This document shows positions 1 to 9,016 of a stretch of 64,000 bases of DNA, in pieces. Made by a program: the position numbers and the translations under genes. The stretch's first letter is position 1. Each line of letters opens with the position of its first letter. A model generated the notes under the pieces. The model was not told where the DNA came from. It searched no databases and saw only the letters and a list, made by a program, of their open reading frames with translations. This stretch comes from Cecembia calidifontis (GTDB taxonomy: Bacteria; Bacteroidota; Bacteroidia; Cytophagales; Cyclobacteriaceae). The DNA is taken from NCBI RefSeq assembly GCF_004216715.1, contig NZ_SGXG01000001.1, forward strand, positions 2,051,001 to 2,115,000, written 5' to 3'.

Positions 1-1
1 G

Positions 2-877
2 AGCGTTAAGTCCGGTTGTACTTACTTTGGTTACAGTAGGTCAGCATATTATGGTTGGATGGACTCCAAGTTGAAGGAGGAAGCGCAATACGACCTGGTA
101 TTGGAGCTTGTCCGGGATTACCGGAGGACGCATCCGATGATGGGCACAAGAAAGCTTCAGGAGTTGATCAGAGAAGATGCGGTGAGGTTGGAGATCAGCA
201 TAGGAAGGGACAGGCTCTTTGAGTTGTTGCGTTCTGAAGGCTTGCTGGTCAAGCGCAAGAGGAAGTATGTTGTTACAACGCAGTCATTTATGCGCTACAG
301 TAAATATGAGGATCTGTTCAATGGCAATGTCTGGACCACTGCCCATCAGGCCTGGGTTTCGGACATAACCTATATCCGTGTCGGGGATTCCTTCAGGTAC
401 CTGTATCTTATTACCGATGCATACAGCAGGAAGATAGTAGGATGGTATTTGGGGAATACGCTTGAGTCAAAATGTGCTGTAGAAGCCTTAAAAATGGCGA
501 TAGAACAATGTCCGTCAACAGAAGGCATTGTTCATCACTCAGATAGGGGCTTTCAGTATTGCAGTAAGATTTATACTGAATTACTGGAAAAGGAAGGTAT
601 AAAGTCCAGTATGGGAGAAGCAGGGAATTGCTATGATAATGCAATGGCAGAGCGGGTTAACGGGATTCTGAAGATTGAATATAAACTTGGGGACAGGTTT
701 AAGAATCTCAAAGAAGCGTTTGCAGCAGTAAGGCATGGAGTATGGGCCTACAATGAAAAGAGGCCACATTGTTCATTAAATATGAAGAAGCCGATTGAGG
801 TACATGAGGGACTAACAGTGTTTTCATCTCTCAAACGCAAAAGTAGCCCAAGACAGAGACCTGTCAAGGCTATATAA
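2..877 (+). CDS. IS3-family transposase OrfB (rve integrase domain), N-terminus outside the window
   Basis: This is the DDE integrase-type transposase that cuts and joins the ends of its element. The reading frame is open from position 2, well upstream of the first ATG at 59. The upstream residues contain the usual OrfB N-terminal signature FGYSRSAYYGWM, so the gene begins before the window. An HTH_21-type region (HPMMGTRKL) is followed by the rve core, with catalytic aspartates in WVSDITYI and HHSDRGFQYCS and the glutamate in NAMAERVNGILK. The C-terminus has the usual YNEKRPHCSL motif. No internal stop is seen, so it may be functional. The family assignment is secure; the subgroup is not assigned. 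Confidence 0.9.
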   Translation, partial: SVKSGCTYFGYSRSAYYGWMDSKLKEEAQYDLVLELVRDYRRTHPMMGTRKLQELIREDAVRLEISIGRDRLFELLRSEGLLVKRKRKYVVTTQSFMRYSKYEDLFNGNVWTTAHQAWVSDITYIRVGDSFRYLYLITDAYSRKIVGWYLGNTLESKCAVEALKMAIEQCPSTEGIVHHSDRGFQYCSKIYTELLEKEGIKSSMGEAGNCYDNAMAERVNGILKIEYKLGDRFKNLKEAFAAVRHGVWAYNEKRPHCSLNMKKPIEVHEGLTVFSSLKRKSSPRQRPVKAI

Positions 878-908
878 ACGTCGCTTCGCTCCGGCCTTGA
901 CAGGTCTC
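856..908. repeat. 15-bp perfect inverted repeat across the transposase stop codon
   Basis: GAGACCTGTCAAGGC (856-870) pairs exactly with 894-908. The 23-base loop contains the transposase stop codon and a GCTTCGCT sequence. No T tract follows, so a classical terminator is unlikely. It may be an RNA structure limiting read-through, or part of the element end. Confidence 0.6.
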
Positions 909-1226
909 CTTACTTGGGCTCTAGGGCATTTAAGAGGATTGAAAATAAAAGAAAAAACAAAGAAAAAAGTGTCAAGTAAAATCAGGACGTGACATGATGA
1001 GTCGGAGATATTGAACCATCAATAAGAAGATTAAATTTGGAGGTCGATAGGCATAAATTAAGAGGCGGGCAAAATTAGAAATGGTTCCTAAAGGAGTTTA
1101 GTGTGCCGTTTTTTTTTTGAAGAGAACAGGTTTGTGAATTCATTTGAATAGGGCTGAAGGGCTTTGATATCAAAAGGTTAGTTATAGGCCTTTTCTGAAG
1201 TTAAAGATAGAATTGCGTTAAAATCA

Positions 1227-1694
1227 ATGGGACAGGACAAAAAGAAATTTGATAAAATCATCAATATCAGGAACAAGAAGGCAAGTTTTGAATTTGAGTT
1301 TCTGGATACTTTTATTGCCGGAATTGTACTCCGGGGAACCGAAATCAAGTCGGTGAGGGAAGGGAAGGTATCCCTTACTGAGGCATATTGTTATTTCAAA
1401 AGGGGTGATTTGTACGTGAAACAGATGCATATTGCCCCTTATTCTATGGCTGCCAGTTATAACCACGACCCGGTAAGGGAAAGGAAACTTTTGTTGAACA
1501 AAAAGGAACTGGAAAAACTGGAGTCCAAGTTTGAAGAAAAGGGTCTTTCGATAGTTCCTGTCAGGATTTTTATCAACGATAAGGGCCTAGCAAAAATGGA
1601 AATTGCATTGGCAAGAGGTAAGAAGCTCCATGACAAGAGGGAGGACATCAAATCCAAAGATATCAAAAGAGAACTGGACCGTATGAGGTTTTAA
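1227..1694 (+). CDS. smpB: SsrA-binding protein SmpB
   Basis: SmpB binds tmRNA and delivers it to stalled ribosomes for trans-translation. The 155-residue length is normal. The protein has the OB-fold core with the GTEIKSVREGKVSL segment near residues 37-50 and the lysine-rich C-terminal tail with the diagnostic GKKLHDKRE motif. The ATG at 1227 places the MGQDKKKFDKI start at a typical position. The upstream 350 bases are the IS3 end plus a spacer with a run of ten T around 1109-1118. The tmRNA gene itself is not in the window. The next gene starts 56 bases downstream on the same strand. Confidence 0.96.
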   Translation: MGQDKKKFDKIINIRNKKASFEFEFLDTFIAGIVLRGTEIKSVREGKVSLTEAYCYFKRGDLYVKQMHIAPYSMAASYNHDPVRERKLLLNKKELEKLESKFEEKGLSIVPVRIFINDKGLAKMEIALARGKKLHDKREDIKSKDIKRELDRMRF

Positions 1695-1750
1695 AAACAA
1701 TCCCGCTGAACAACAGGTTTTTCCACTCAAAGATTTTATATTAGGGGATT

Positions 1751-2257
1751 ATGGAAAAACGTGTTTTAGTTCTAAATCTTGATCATTCTCCTGTAGCCAT
1801 AGTACCGGTTCAGAAGGCGCTCGTTTTGTCCATTTTGGAAAAAGTAAGCTGCCTGAGTTATTATGAGTCGCTCATTATCCGAACTGTCAATCAAGAGTTC
1901 AAATATCCTGCGGTCATCCGGCTCAATGAATATAAAAGCATTCCATATAAGGGCGTTTTACTCAATAGGGCCAATCTGTTCAAAAGAGATGGTCATGAAT
2001 GCCAATATTGCGGATCCAGGAAACATTTGACCATAGACCATATTCTTCCCAAGTCCAAAGGTGGAAAAACCAACTGGACCAATTTGATCACTGCCTGTCA
2101 CCGTTGCAATGTCAACAAGGGAGATAAAACACCGGAACAGGCAGGTTTAAGGCTCCGAAGGCAGCCATTCCGCCCCACTTTAAGTTTTTTTATTGCGGAA
2201 TATGCAGAAAGGCATGCAGAGGAGTGGATGCCTTTTTTGGATGTAAGGACGGTCTGA
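1751..2257 (+). CDS. HNH endonuclease family protein
   Basis: A 168-residue protein with an N-terminal domain of unknown role (residues 1-70) and an HNH nuclease fold from about 75 to 130. A zinc-binding CQYC pair (84-87) and CHRC pair (116-119) bracket the catalytic IDHILPKSKGG segment (Asp96-His97) and a conserved asparagine near 111. Chromosomal copies like this are widespread in Bacteroidota and are not linked to a methylase or phage here. The ATG is at 1751, 56 bases after smpB. The nuclease fold is clear; the biological substrate is unknown. Confidence 0.9.
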   Translation: MEKRVLVLNLDHSPVAIVPVQKALVLSILEKVSCLSYYESLIIRTVNQEFKYPAVIRLNEYKSIPYKGVLLNRANLFKRDGHECQYCGSRKHLTIDHILPKSKGGKTNWTNLITACHRCNVNKGDKTPEQAGLRLRRQPFRPTLSFFIAEYAERHAEEWMPFLDVRTV

Positions 2258-2309
2258 AAAAGGCTGTTTGGAATGGAAATTGCTCCTGTTTTTATAAAAT
2301 AGACCCCAT

Positions 2310-4820
2310 TTGTTAAAAAGAAACAAAAAATATCAGGTAGGTAACAAGGTAGTCGTCGGATTCATTTTGTCGGCTTTTTTGGTAGTTTCTGTCAGTGTCA
2401 TCACCTTTTACAGTATCCGTAATCTATTGAATACGGTAGAGAACCTTTCAGAACCCAATGAAAAATTGAGGCAACTAAATGGACTTTTTGCAGATGTCTA
2501 CCTTTTGGATATGTCCAAAACAGAAAGGACTTCAGATAAGGATTCTGTTTTGGAGGAAACACTGAACAGCATCAAAAGGCGCTTAGATTGGTTGAAATCC
2601 CATGCCGAAGATTCCACTGAGTTTGGGAATTATGAAAAAATAAGCTTAAATATCAGTGAATTGATGGTGGTATATGCAGGGCTTGAAGAAGTGAGGTATA
2701 ACCTGACAAGCAGGACCTTTAGTGAGGAAGCTTTAAGAAATATCGAAAGGAGAATCAAGAGGCAACAGGAGCGGAGTGAGATGCAGTTTTTGGGCAGGAT
2801 AAGGAACAGGGATATTTTAGCGGACATCTCATTGCCCCAAAAAAATTCAGAAGAGACAGAGTCAGAAATGAAACCAATTGAAATTGACGGATTTCAGGAG
2901 GAATTATTGGACATGGTCAAAAACCTGGAAGAATTGCAGTCTATTTCGGTGCAGGGAAAATCCAATACAGAATCTACGGAGAATGCCCTGGAAGCAATAA
3001 AGGCTTATATGACAGAGATGTTCAAAGATGAGCAGCGTCTCCAAAGAAATTTTGTGAGCTTGGAGGAAAGGCTTATCAATAAGAACAAAGAAGTGTTTTC
3101 CCAGATTCAGGGATTGATTTCTATCCTTCAGGGTGATCTTTTGGCTACTTACAGAAATAAGACCCAATCTGCTTACAGCCTGACTTATACTGTCTCTACT
3201 ATTTTGGCGGTAATGGTGTTTTTCGGTGTGGTAGGTTCAGTAGGATTTATTTATAGCATCTTGAATGAGGTCAAAAAGGCCAATTCATATAGAGAACGTT
3301 TGGAAGAGGCTAAGATGGCCTCAGATAAATTGGCCAAAGCCAAACAGGACTTTTTGGCAAATATGAGTCATGAGATCAGGAATCCCCTTCATGCCATTCA
3401 AGGGTATCAAGAGGCTTTGGATAAAACCAAATTGAATGCCCAGCAGAGGGAATTTGTCAATATGATCGGTTTTGCATCCGGTACACTTATCGGCATCGTC
3501 AATGATATCCTGGATTTTTCAAAATTGGAGGCCGGTAAGATTCAGATAGAAAAAGAGCCATTTGATCCCATGCAGCTTTTTCTTTCCATCAAGAATTTTT
3601 ATGCCCTCAAAGCATCTGAAAAAGGCTTGGTGTTTCGATGGGAATTTGACCTTCCTGAAGGGAAGTTTTTAATAGGAGATCAGCTCCGGATCAACCAGAT
3701 TTTAAATAATTTATTGAGTAATGCCATCAAATTTACCCAAAAAGGAGGAGTAGAGGTGGTAATAGCCTATGATGAACTTGGCCAGCTGAAAATCCGCGTC
3801 AAAGATTCCGGAATGGGAATGTCGGAAGAAGTCAAGTCAAGGGTTTTTAAAGAGTTTGACCAGGGAGACACCTCAGTAACGAGAAAATATGGCGGTACGG
3901 GCTTAGGTCTTTCCATCATCAAGAAGTTGGTGGAACTCCAGGAAGGTTCTATTGTATTTGACAGTGCGGAAGGTAAAGGAACTGTATTCGAAGTAAAAAT
4001 ACCGGTAGGCCTTTCAGAAGCTGTTTCGGCCGGGTCAATCCAACAAATCGCGGTTCTTCCTTCTTTAAAAGGCCTAAACGTCCTCTTGGTAGATGATGAC
4101 CCAGTGGGTCTCAAATTGCTGAAAATGTTGTTGGAAGCGAATGGGGCAAAGATCACTTCCTATTGTGGAGGTATCGATTTCAGGGAAAATTTCAAGGAGG
4201 AGGATTTTGACCTTGGGATATTGGATATTCAGATGCCGGAGGTCAGTGGTTATGATGTCCTTCATATGATAAAAGGTAGGGTAAAATATGCTGAACTACC
4301 CGTAATAGCCATGACTGCCAATGTTTTTGCTGGAGAAGAAGAGAGCCTGAAAAGTAGAGGTTTCCAAGCTTTGATTTTGAAGCCCTTTGGAGAAGAAGCT
4401 GTCCTCTCCAAAATAGGAACATTATTGAAGGCCCAGCCGGAATTGGTCAATCAGTCTGTTATGGGACATCGGGTGGTGGGGAATTATGACATTTCTGACC
4501 TGGAAAAATTCTGTATGGGAGACGAGGAGATGCTTACAGAGGTGCTTACAGATATCATTTCGGTAACCAGTCAGAACCTAGTGGATCTGGAAGCGGCAAT
4601 AACAAAAAATGACCTCAATAAAATTATGGAAATTACCCATCAATTAGGAAGCCGCCTTTCCCAAATCAAGGCTGATGAAGGGGTTTTGGCCAGGTCTATT
4701 GAAACTGCTATCAAAGAAAACCGCACAGATATGATCAGGGAGGATGTTGATAAACTTTTGGCCATGTCACATAAACTGATAGAAACCCTCAGGGAGGATT
4801 TTAATGTGGGCGTTTCCTGA
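2310..4820 (+). CDS. hybrid sensor histidine kinase with receiver and HPt domains
   Basis: An 836-residue membrane sensor. In order it has: a transmembrane helix (about 14-36); a helical extracytoplasmic sensor region (to about 290); a second helix (about 292-316); a HisKA domain with phospho-accepting His354 in FLANMSHEIRNPL; a HATPase_c domain with N-box NQILNNLLSNAIKF, DSGMGMS and GTGLGLSIIKKL; a receiver domain (about 588-705) with Asp639 in LDIQMPEVSG; and a C-terminal HPt-like domain with candidate His777 in ITHQLGSRLSQ. This gives a complete His-Asp-His relay in one chain. The start is TTG at 2310, chosen because it opens a positively charged segment just before the first helix. It ends one base short of the convergent sigma-54 regulator at 4822, the likely output protein. 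Confidence 0.93.
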   Translation: MLKRNKKYQVGNKVVVGFILSAFLVVSVSVITFYSIRNLLNTVENLSEPNEKLRQLNGLFADVYLLDMSKTERTSDKDSVLEETLNSIKRRLDWLKSHAEDSTEFGNYEKISLNISELMVVYAGLEEVRYNLTSRTFSEEALRNIERRIKRQQERSEMQFLGRIRNRDILADISLPQKNSEETESEMKPIEIDGFQEELLDMVKNLEELQSISVQGKSNTESTENALEAIKAYMTEMFKDEQRLQRNFVSLEERLINKNKEVFSQIQGLISILQGDLLATYRNKTQSAYSLTYTVSTILAVMVFFGVVGSVGFIYSILNEVKKANSYRERLEEAKMASDKLAKAKQDFLANMSHEIRNPLHAIQGYQEALDKTKLNAQQREFVNMIGFASGTLIGIVNDILDFSKLEAGKIQIEKEPFDPMQLFLSIKNFYALKASEKGLVFRWEFDLPEGKFLIGDQLRINQILNNLLSNAIKFTQKGGVEVVIAYDELGQLKIRVKDSGMGMSEEVKSRVFKEFDQGDTSVTRKYGGTGLGLSIIKKLVELQEGSIVFDSAEGKGTVFEVKIPVGLSEAVSAGSIQQIAVLPSLKGLNVLLVDDDPVGLKLLKMLLEANGAKITSYCGGIDFRENFKEEDFDLGILDIQMPEVSGYDVLHMIKGRVKYAELPVIAMTANVFAGEEESLKSRGFQALILKPFGEEAVLSKIGTLLKAQPELVNQSVMGHRVVGNYDISDLEKFCMGDEEMLTEVLTDIISVTSQNLVDLEAAITKNDLNKIMEITHQLGSRLSQIKADEGVLARSIETAIKENRTDMIREDVDKLLAMSHKLIETLREDFNVGVS

Positions 4821-4821
4821 T

Positions 4822-6159
4822 TTAGGTCAGGTCATATTTTTGCATTTTATTGTAGAGCGTTTTTCTATCAATTCCCAGTAGCTTGGCAGTTTGGCTTTTA
4901 TTGAATTTGGTTTCCATTAAAGTTTTTTGAATCAGTTCTTTTTCCTGTTGTTCCAGGCTTTTTGTGCTTCCATCTTCTTGCTGTGAATGGGTTTGCCTTG
5001 ATGTTTCCATAATTTCAATCGGTAAAAGATCGGGAGTTAAAGTATTTATAGTAGAAAGCAGGACGGCTCTTCTGATGACATTTTTAAGTTCTCTTAGATT
5101 TCCAGGCCAGGAGTACTCCCGGAGTATCCTGAATGTTTCTTCAGAAATCCCTGATACCGATTTTTTTAATCGGATGTTGCTTTGATGGATAAAAAAGTTG
5201 ATGAAGCGTTTTAAATCTTCCTTTCTTTCCCGTAATGATGGAATACTAATTGAAAATTCATTTAGTCTATGGAATAGGTCTTCCCTAAATCCGCGATCTA
5301 TTCCCCCAGCCTTCAAAGGTTCATTGGTAGCAGCAATGATTCTTGCATTGATTTGGATTTCTGTATTGGAACCGATCTTTCTGATTTTCCTCTCCTCAAT
5401 AGCCCTTAAAAGCATCATTTGGGTTTCAGGTCCCAGATTTCCAACTTCATCCAAGAAAAGTGTGCCTCCATTGGCCCTTTCAAAGTGTCCGGTCTTATTG
5501 TCAATGGCTCCTGTAAAAGAGCCTTTGACATGACCAAAAAGTTCGCTGGAGGCAAGTTCCGATGGTATGGCCCCGCAGTCAACGGCAATAAAAGGACCGT
5601 TTTTTCTGGAAGAAAGATGATGGATTTTCTTGGCCACAAATTCCTTGCCTGTACCTGTTTCACCCAAAATCAACACATTCAGGTCAGTTGGGGCAATCAG
5701 GGCTATTTGTTCTTCCAACTTTTTGGCATTGTCGCTGGAACCCTCAATATATTCTTGATTTTGATATGATTCAGAACCCCCATATGCATCAAGGTTTTCT
5801 CCGGTCATCAACGCCTCCCTGACAGATTCCAATAATTCTTCCGGATTGATGGGTTTGGTGATATAGTCTGTGGCTCCTATTTTCATTGCTTTCACTGCAA
5901 TCCTTATGTCAGAGTAACTTGTGATCAGGATAACTTTTAGAGAAGGTTGTACTTTGAGTGTAAAATCTAAAATTTCCATTCCATTTCCATCTGGCAATCT
6001 ATAATCAGTAATTATCAAATCAGGCCACCCTGACCGTATAATGCTGATTCCATCGGAAACTTTTTGGGAAGACCTGACCTCAAAACCATTATTTTCCATG
6101 AAATTCTGAATAATCCTCGAGTAACTGAGATCGTCTTCTATCAAAAGTATTTTTGCCAT
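4822..6159 (-). CDS. sigma-54-dependent response regulator, NtrC/AtoC type
   Basis: A 445-residue transcription activator with a receiver domain (phospho-acceptor Asp52 in IITDYRLPDGNG), a linker, an AAA+ sigma-54 interaction domain and a C-terminal Fis-type helix-turn-helix (QTAKLLGIDRKTLYNKMQKY). Walker A is GETGTGKE at about 166-173 and Walker B is TLFLDEVG. The sigma-54 contact loop reads GSFTGA at 213-218, where most family members have GAFTGA. It lies tail-to-tail with the hybrid kinase, which suggests a cognate pair, although such pairs are usually co-directional. Targets are unknown. Confidence 0.94.
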   Translation of the reverse strand: MAKILLIEDDLSYSRIIQNFMENNGFEVRSSQKVSDGISIIRSGWPDLIITDYRLPDGNGMEILDFTLKVQPSLKVILITSYSDIRIAVKAMKIGATDYITKPINPEELLESVREALMTGENLDAYGGSESYQNQEYIEGSSDNAKKLEEQIALIAPTDLNVLILGETGTGKEFVAKKIHHLSSRKNGPFIAVDCGAIPSELASSELFGHVKGSFTGAIDNKTGHFERANGGTLFLDEVGNLGPETQMMLLRAIEERKIRKIGSNTEIQINARIIAATNEPLKAGGIDRGFREDLFHRLNEFSISIPSLRERKEDLKRFINFFIHQSNIRLKKSVSGISEETFRILREYSWPGNLRELKNVIRRAVLLSTINTLTPDLLPIEIMETSRQTHSQQEDGSTKSLEQQEKELIQKTLMETKFNKSQTAKLLGIDRKTLYNKMQKYDLT

Positions 6160-6279
6160 CTTTCACTCCAAATTTTCACTAAGCTAAAAAAAATAAGGCA
6201 AAGGGATAATTCCAATGCCTTTTTAAGAAAGAGTTGGTTGGTTTATCTGAATATTTTTCGGCCTTTGGGTTGGAATCAA

Positions 6280-6438
6280 TCAAGGGGTATAGAATTTTCT
6301 TTCGAGTTCTTCCGTATAAAATTGATTCGCTTTTTGTTCAGTATGCGCCATGGATTTGACCTGCAGCTTTTGATAAGATTTTATGCCAAGCAGTAGCCAG
6401 AAACTTCCCAATAAAAAGATGATTACTCGTTTTTTCAT
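6280..6438 (-). CDS. small membrane-anchored protein (52 residues), hypothetical
   Basis: Minus-strand frame from ATG at 6438 to TGA at 6280. The protein starts MKKRVIIFLLGSFWLLLG, a basic end followed by one hydrophobic helix, and continues with a charged amphipathic tail ending FYTP. The positive-inside arrangement and lack of a competing frame favour a real single-span microprotein in the 558-base gap between the sigma-54 regulator and the amidotransferase. No homologue is recognised. Confidence 0.45.
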   Translation of the reverse strand: MKKRVIIFLLGSFWLLLGIKSYQKLQVKSMAHTEQKANQFYTEELERKFYTP

Positions 6439-6680
6439 GCATTAATTATTGCATCAGTCATGCCAATATGGAAAAAGTCTTTTTTCTGGGTTTTTGGCCA
6501 ATTCTTCCAATGGAAGGCTGTAGAATATTTCCCCATTGGGGATTTATTACACAGGTTTTTAAAAGAAAAACATTGAGTAATTACCGAAGATGCATAAGGT
6601 CAATCGAGGTATTCGAGGCAATTGTCAAAATAAAAAGTAAACCAATTATTTATTAGCTCTGTAAACTTCTAAAAAAGAGC

Positions 6681-6688
6681 TAACTTTG
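6681..6688 (+). promoter_or_regulatory. -7 box of a Bacteroidota-type promoter
   Basis: TAACTTTG matches the TAnnTTTG -7 consensus used by Bacteroidota sigma-70 factors and lies 29 bases before the ATG at 6718. A clear -33 TTTG is not evident at the expected distance, so the call rests on the -7 match and position. The rest of 6439-6680 shows no gene. Confidence 0.5.
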
Positions 6689-6717
6689 CAGCATCAGAAT
6701 ATTTCACCCCAAACCCA

Positions 6718-8601
6718 ATGAGTGACCAAATCAAACATGAATGTGGTATTGCCATGATAAGGTTGAGGAAAGATCCGCAATACTACATCGATAAATACGG
6801 TTCCCCACAATATATTCCCAATAAGCTTTATGTCCTGATGCAGAAGCAGATCAACAGGGGACAGGATGGCGCTGGGGTTGCCAATATCAAGATCAATACC
6901 AAGCCGGGCACAAGATATATCAGCCGATATCGTTCCATTGAACCACAAGCGGTGAATGATATCTTTGAAAAAATCCAAAAGAAATACAAAAAGGCGAGAA
7001 AACAGGGAGGGGATCAGGCTATGTTAGACGCCAATTGGCTCAAAGATAACATTGCATTCACCGGGGAACTTTGGTTAGGGCATCTAAGGTACGGGACACA
7101 TGGTGAAAACAGTATTGAAACCTGCCATCCATTTTTGAAGCAAAATAACTGGAGGAGCAGGAACCTGGTGATGGCCGGGAATTTCAATATGACCAATGTG
7201 GAGGAGCTTTTTGGAAAACTTGTCCAATTGGGTCAGCACCCGAAAGAAAAAACCGATACTGTCACTGTTATGGAGAAGATCGGGCACTTTTTGGATGAAG
7301 AGAATCAGCGGATTTTTGATAAATACAAACATCAGTACTCTAACGAACAGATCACCGCAGTAATCGAAAACGAATTGGATGTTGCCAGGATACTTAGAAG
7401 GTCCTGTAGGGATTTTGATGGTGGCTATGCAATGGCTGGGTTGATTGGTAATGGATCCAGCTTTGTTGTAAGAGACCCTTCCGGAATCCGTCCTGCTTAC
7501 TATTATGCCGATGAGGACATCATTGTCGTGGCGTCAGAAAAGCCGGCTATCAAGTCAGCGTTCAATATTGATTACAAGCAAATTAAAGAAATTCAGCCAG
7601 GCTATGCGCTGGTGATCAATAAAGACGGCTCCTACGGAGAGCATGAGATATTGCCTGCCAGGGAGAAAAAATCCTGCAGCTTCGAAAGAATCTATTTTTC
7701 AAGAGGAACAGATCCTGATATTTACAGGGAAAGAAAAATGCTGGGAAAGGCACTGGTACCACAGATTCTTCAGGCCATAGATTTTGACCTAAAAAACACA
7801 GTGTTTTCTTATATCCCCAATACTGCGGAAACAGCCTTTTTGGGTATGATTGAGGGTTTGGAAGATTATTTGTGCGCCAAAAGAAAAGAAGTTCTACTCG
7901 ATGGAAAGCCTCACCTTGAAGACTTGGAATCTTTGTTAAGTTTCAGGCCAAGGGTAGAAAAGCTGGTCAGCAAAGATGTGAAATTAAGGACCTTCATCAC
8001 CAATGATTCTGACAGAGATGCCATGGTGGCCAATGTTTACGACACGACTTATGAAGTAGTAAGGGCCGGTATAGATACTTTGGTGGTGATTGATGACAGT
8101 ATCGTCAGGGGTACGACTTTGGAAAAGAGTATTCTAACCACTTTGGATAAACTGAATCCAAAAAGGATTGTCATAGTTTCTTCTGCACCACAGATCAGGT
8201 TTCCCGACTGTTATGGTATTGACATGTCCAAAATGAAGGAATTCATCGCTTTCAGGGCAACAGTAGAGTTATTGAAAGAGAAAGGCATGTCCTACATGAT
8301 GGAGGAAGTATATGAAAAATGTACTACCCAACAGATATTGACAGAAAATTATGTCAAGGCATTGTATGCTCCATTTACTGACCAGGAAATCTCGGATAAA
8401 ATCGCCGAGATTATCACCACGCCTGAAATCCGCGCAGAAGTCAAAGTCATTTACCAGACAGTAGATAACCTTCACAAATGTATCCCGGACCATCTGGGTG
8501 ATTGGTATTTTACAGGAGACTATCCCACTTCCGGTGGCATGAGGGTAGTTAACAGGGCCTTTGCCAATTTTATGGAAGGGAAAGCTGTAAGGGCTTATTG
8601 A
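6718..8601 (+). CDS. amidophosphoribosyltransferase-family protein (PurF-like, long form)
   Basis: The N-terminal part is a class II glutamine amidotransferase: Cys9 in HECGIAMI is the expected N-terminal nucleophile after removal of an eight-residue propeptide, and LWLGHLRYGTHG and AGNFNMTN follow. The C-terminal part is a phosphoribosyltransferase with the PRPP-binding loop VVIDDSIVRGTT (about 457-468). The reaction of the family is PRPP plus glutamine to 5-phosphoribosylamine, the first step of purine synthesis. At 627 residues it is over 100 longer than canonical PurF, with inserts near residues 25-115 and 360-420, so it may be the large paralogue found in Bacteroidota rather than the main PurF. 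A strong terminator follows. Confidence 0.87.
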   Translation: MSDQIKHECGIAMIRLRKDPQYYIDKYGSPQYIPNKLYVLMQKQINRGQDGAGVANIKINTKPGTRYISRYRSIEPQAVNDIFEKIQKKYKKARKQGGDQAMLDANWLKDNIAFTGELWLGHLRYGTHGENSIETCHPFLKQNNWRSRNLVMAGNFNMTNVEELFGKLVQLGQHPKEKTDTVTVMEKIGHFLDEENQRIFDKYKHQYSNEQITAVIENELDVARILRRSCRDFDGGYAMAGLIGNGSSFVVRDPSGIRPAYYYADEDIIVVASEKPAIKSAFNIDYKQIKEIQPGYALVINKDGSYGEHEILPAREKKSCSFERIYFSRGTDPDIYRERKMLGKALVPQILQAIDFDLKNTVFSYIPNTAETAFLGMIEGLEDYLCAKRKEVLLDGKPHLEDLESLLSFRPRVEKLVSKDVKLRTFITNDSDRDAMVANVYDTTYEVVRAGIDTLVVIDDSIVRGTTLEKSILTTLDKLNPKRIVIVSSAPQIRFPDCYGIDMSKMKEFIAFRATVELLKEKGMSYMMEEVYEKCTTQQILTENYVKALYAPFTDQEISDKIAEIITTPEIRAEVKVIYQTVDNLHKCIPDHLGDWYFTGDYPTSGGMRVVNRAFANFMEGKAVRAY

Positions 8602-8608
8602 TAGATAT

Positions 8609-8633
8609 AAACCGCTTGAAAATCAAGCGGTTT
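8609..8633. terminator. Rho-independent terminator
   Basis: The 11-bp stem AAACCGCTTGA (8609-8619) pairs with 8623-8633 around a three-base loop and ends in a T run (8631-8637). It lies between the convergent amidotransferase and receiver genes and probably serves the plus strand best. Confidence 0.9.
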
Positions 8634-8635
8634 TT

Positions 8636-8992
8636 TTATTCAAATCCAAGAATAACCTGGAGCAGTTCATCAGGATTGATCGGTTTGGAAATAAAAGCAT
8701 CCGCGCCTGAATCAATGGCCTTTGAAGCTACATCTTGATCTCCATAACGGGTAATTAGGACTATTTTGGATTTTGGATTTTTTCTTTTTACTTCCCTGAG
8801 GATTTCAATCCCAGTCATATCAGGAAGCCTGTAGTCCAGCACGGCCAATTCAAAAGTATTGAGATTGACAAGCTCAAGGGCATCTTTACCTGATTGGGCG
8901 TCCATCACTTCAAATCCATTTTTCCTGAGGAATCTGGTGAGAAGTTTACAGAATACAACATCGTCTTCAACTATCAATATTTTCTTATCCAT
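8636..8992 (-). CDS. single-domain response regulator (receiver only)
   Basis: A 118-residue CheY-like receiver without an output domain. Conserved acidic pocket IVEDD (8-12), phospho-acceptor Asp53 in VLDYRLPDMTG, switch Thr in IVLITRYG and Lys in FISKPINPDELL are all present. It resembles the receiver of the sigma-54 regulator at 4822-6159, including the KPINPxELL end, so the two probably share a recent ancestor. It starts 24 bases after the ATP-grasp-like gene ends and is probably cotranscribed with it. It may act by protein-protein contact or as a phosphate shuttle for the hybrid kinase. Confidence 0.92.
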   Translation of the reverse strand: MDKKILIVEDDVVFCKLLTRFLRKNGFEVMDAQSGKDALELVNLNTFELAVLDYRLPDMTGIEILREVKRKNPKSKIVLITRYGDQDVASKAIDSGADAFISKPINPDELLQVILGFE

Positions 8993-9016
8993 CTTTTGCG
9001 GGCTTACAGGGTTAAA

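Larger units (their letters stand above)
1..990 (+). mobile_element. IS3-family insertion sequence, right part only
   Basis: The window opens inside the second transposase frame of an IS3-family element. The coding part stops at 877 and AT-rich non-coding DNA follows. The exact right terminus is uncertain because the left inverted repeat lies outside the window, so 990 is an estimate from where the sequence changes character near a TGTCAAGTAAAATCAGG segment. A weakly similar stretch at about 43120-43215 may be a relic of a related element. Confidence 0.7.

Noticed and set aside
1100..1120. Run of ten T upstream of smpB as a phase-variation tract
   Set aside because: T runs are common in AT-rich intergenic DNA, and no promoter elements are positioned around it.
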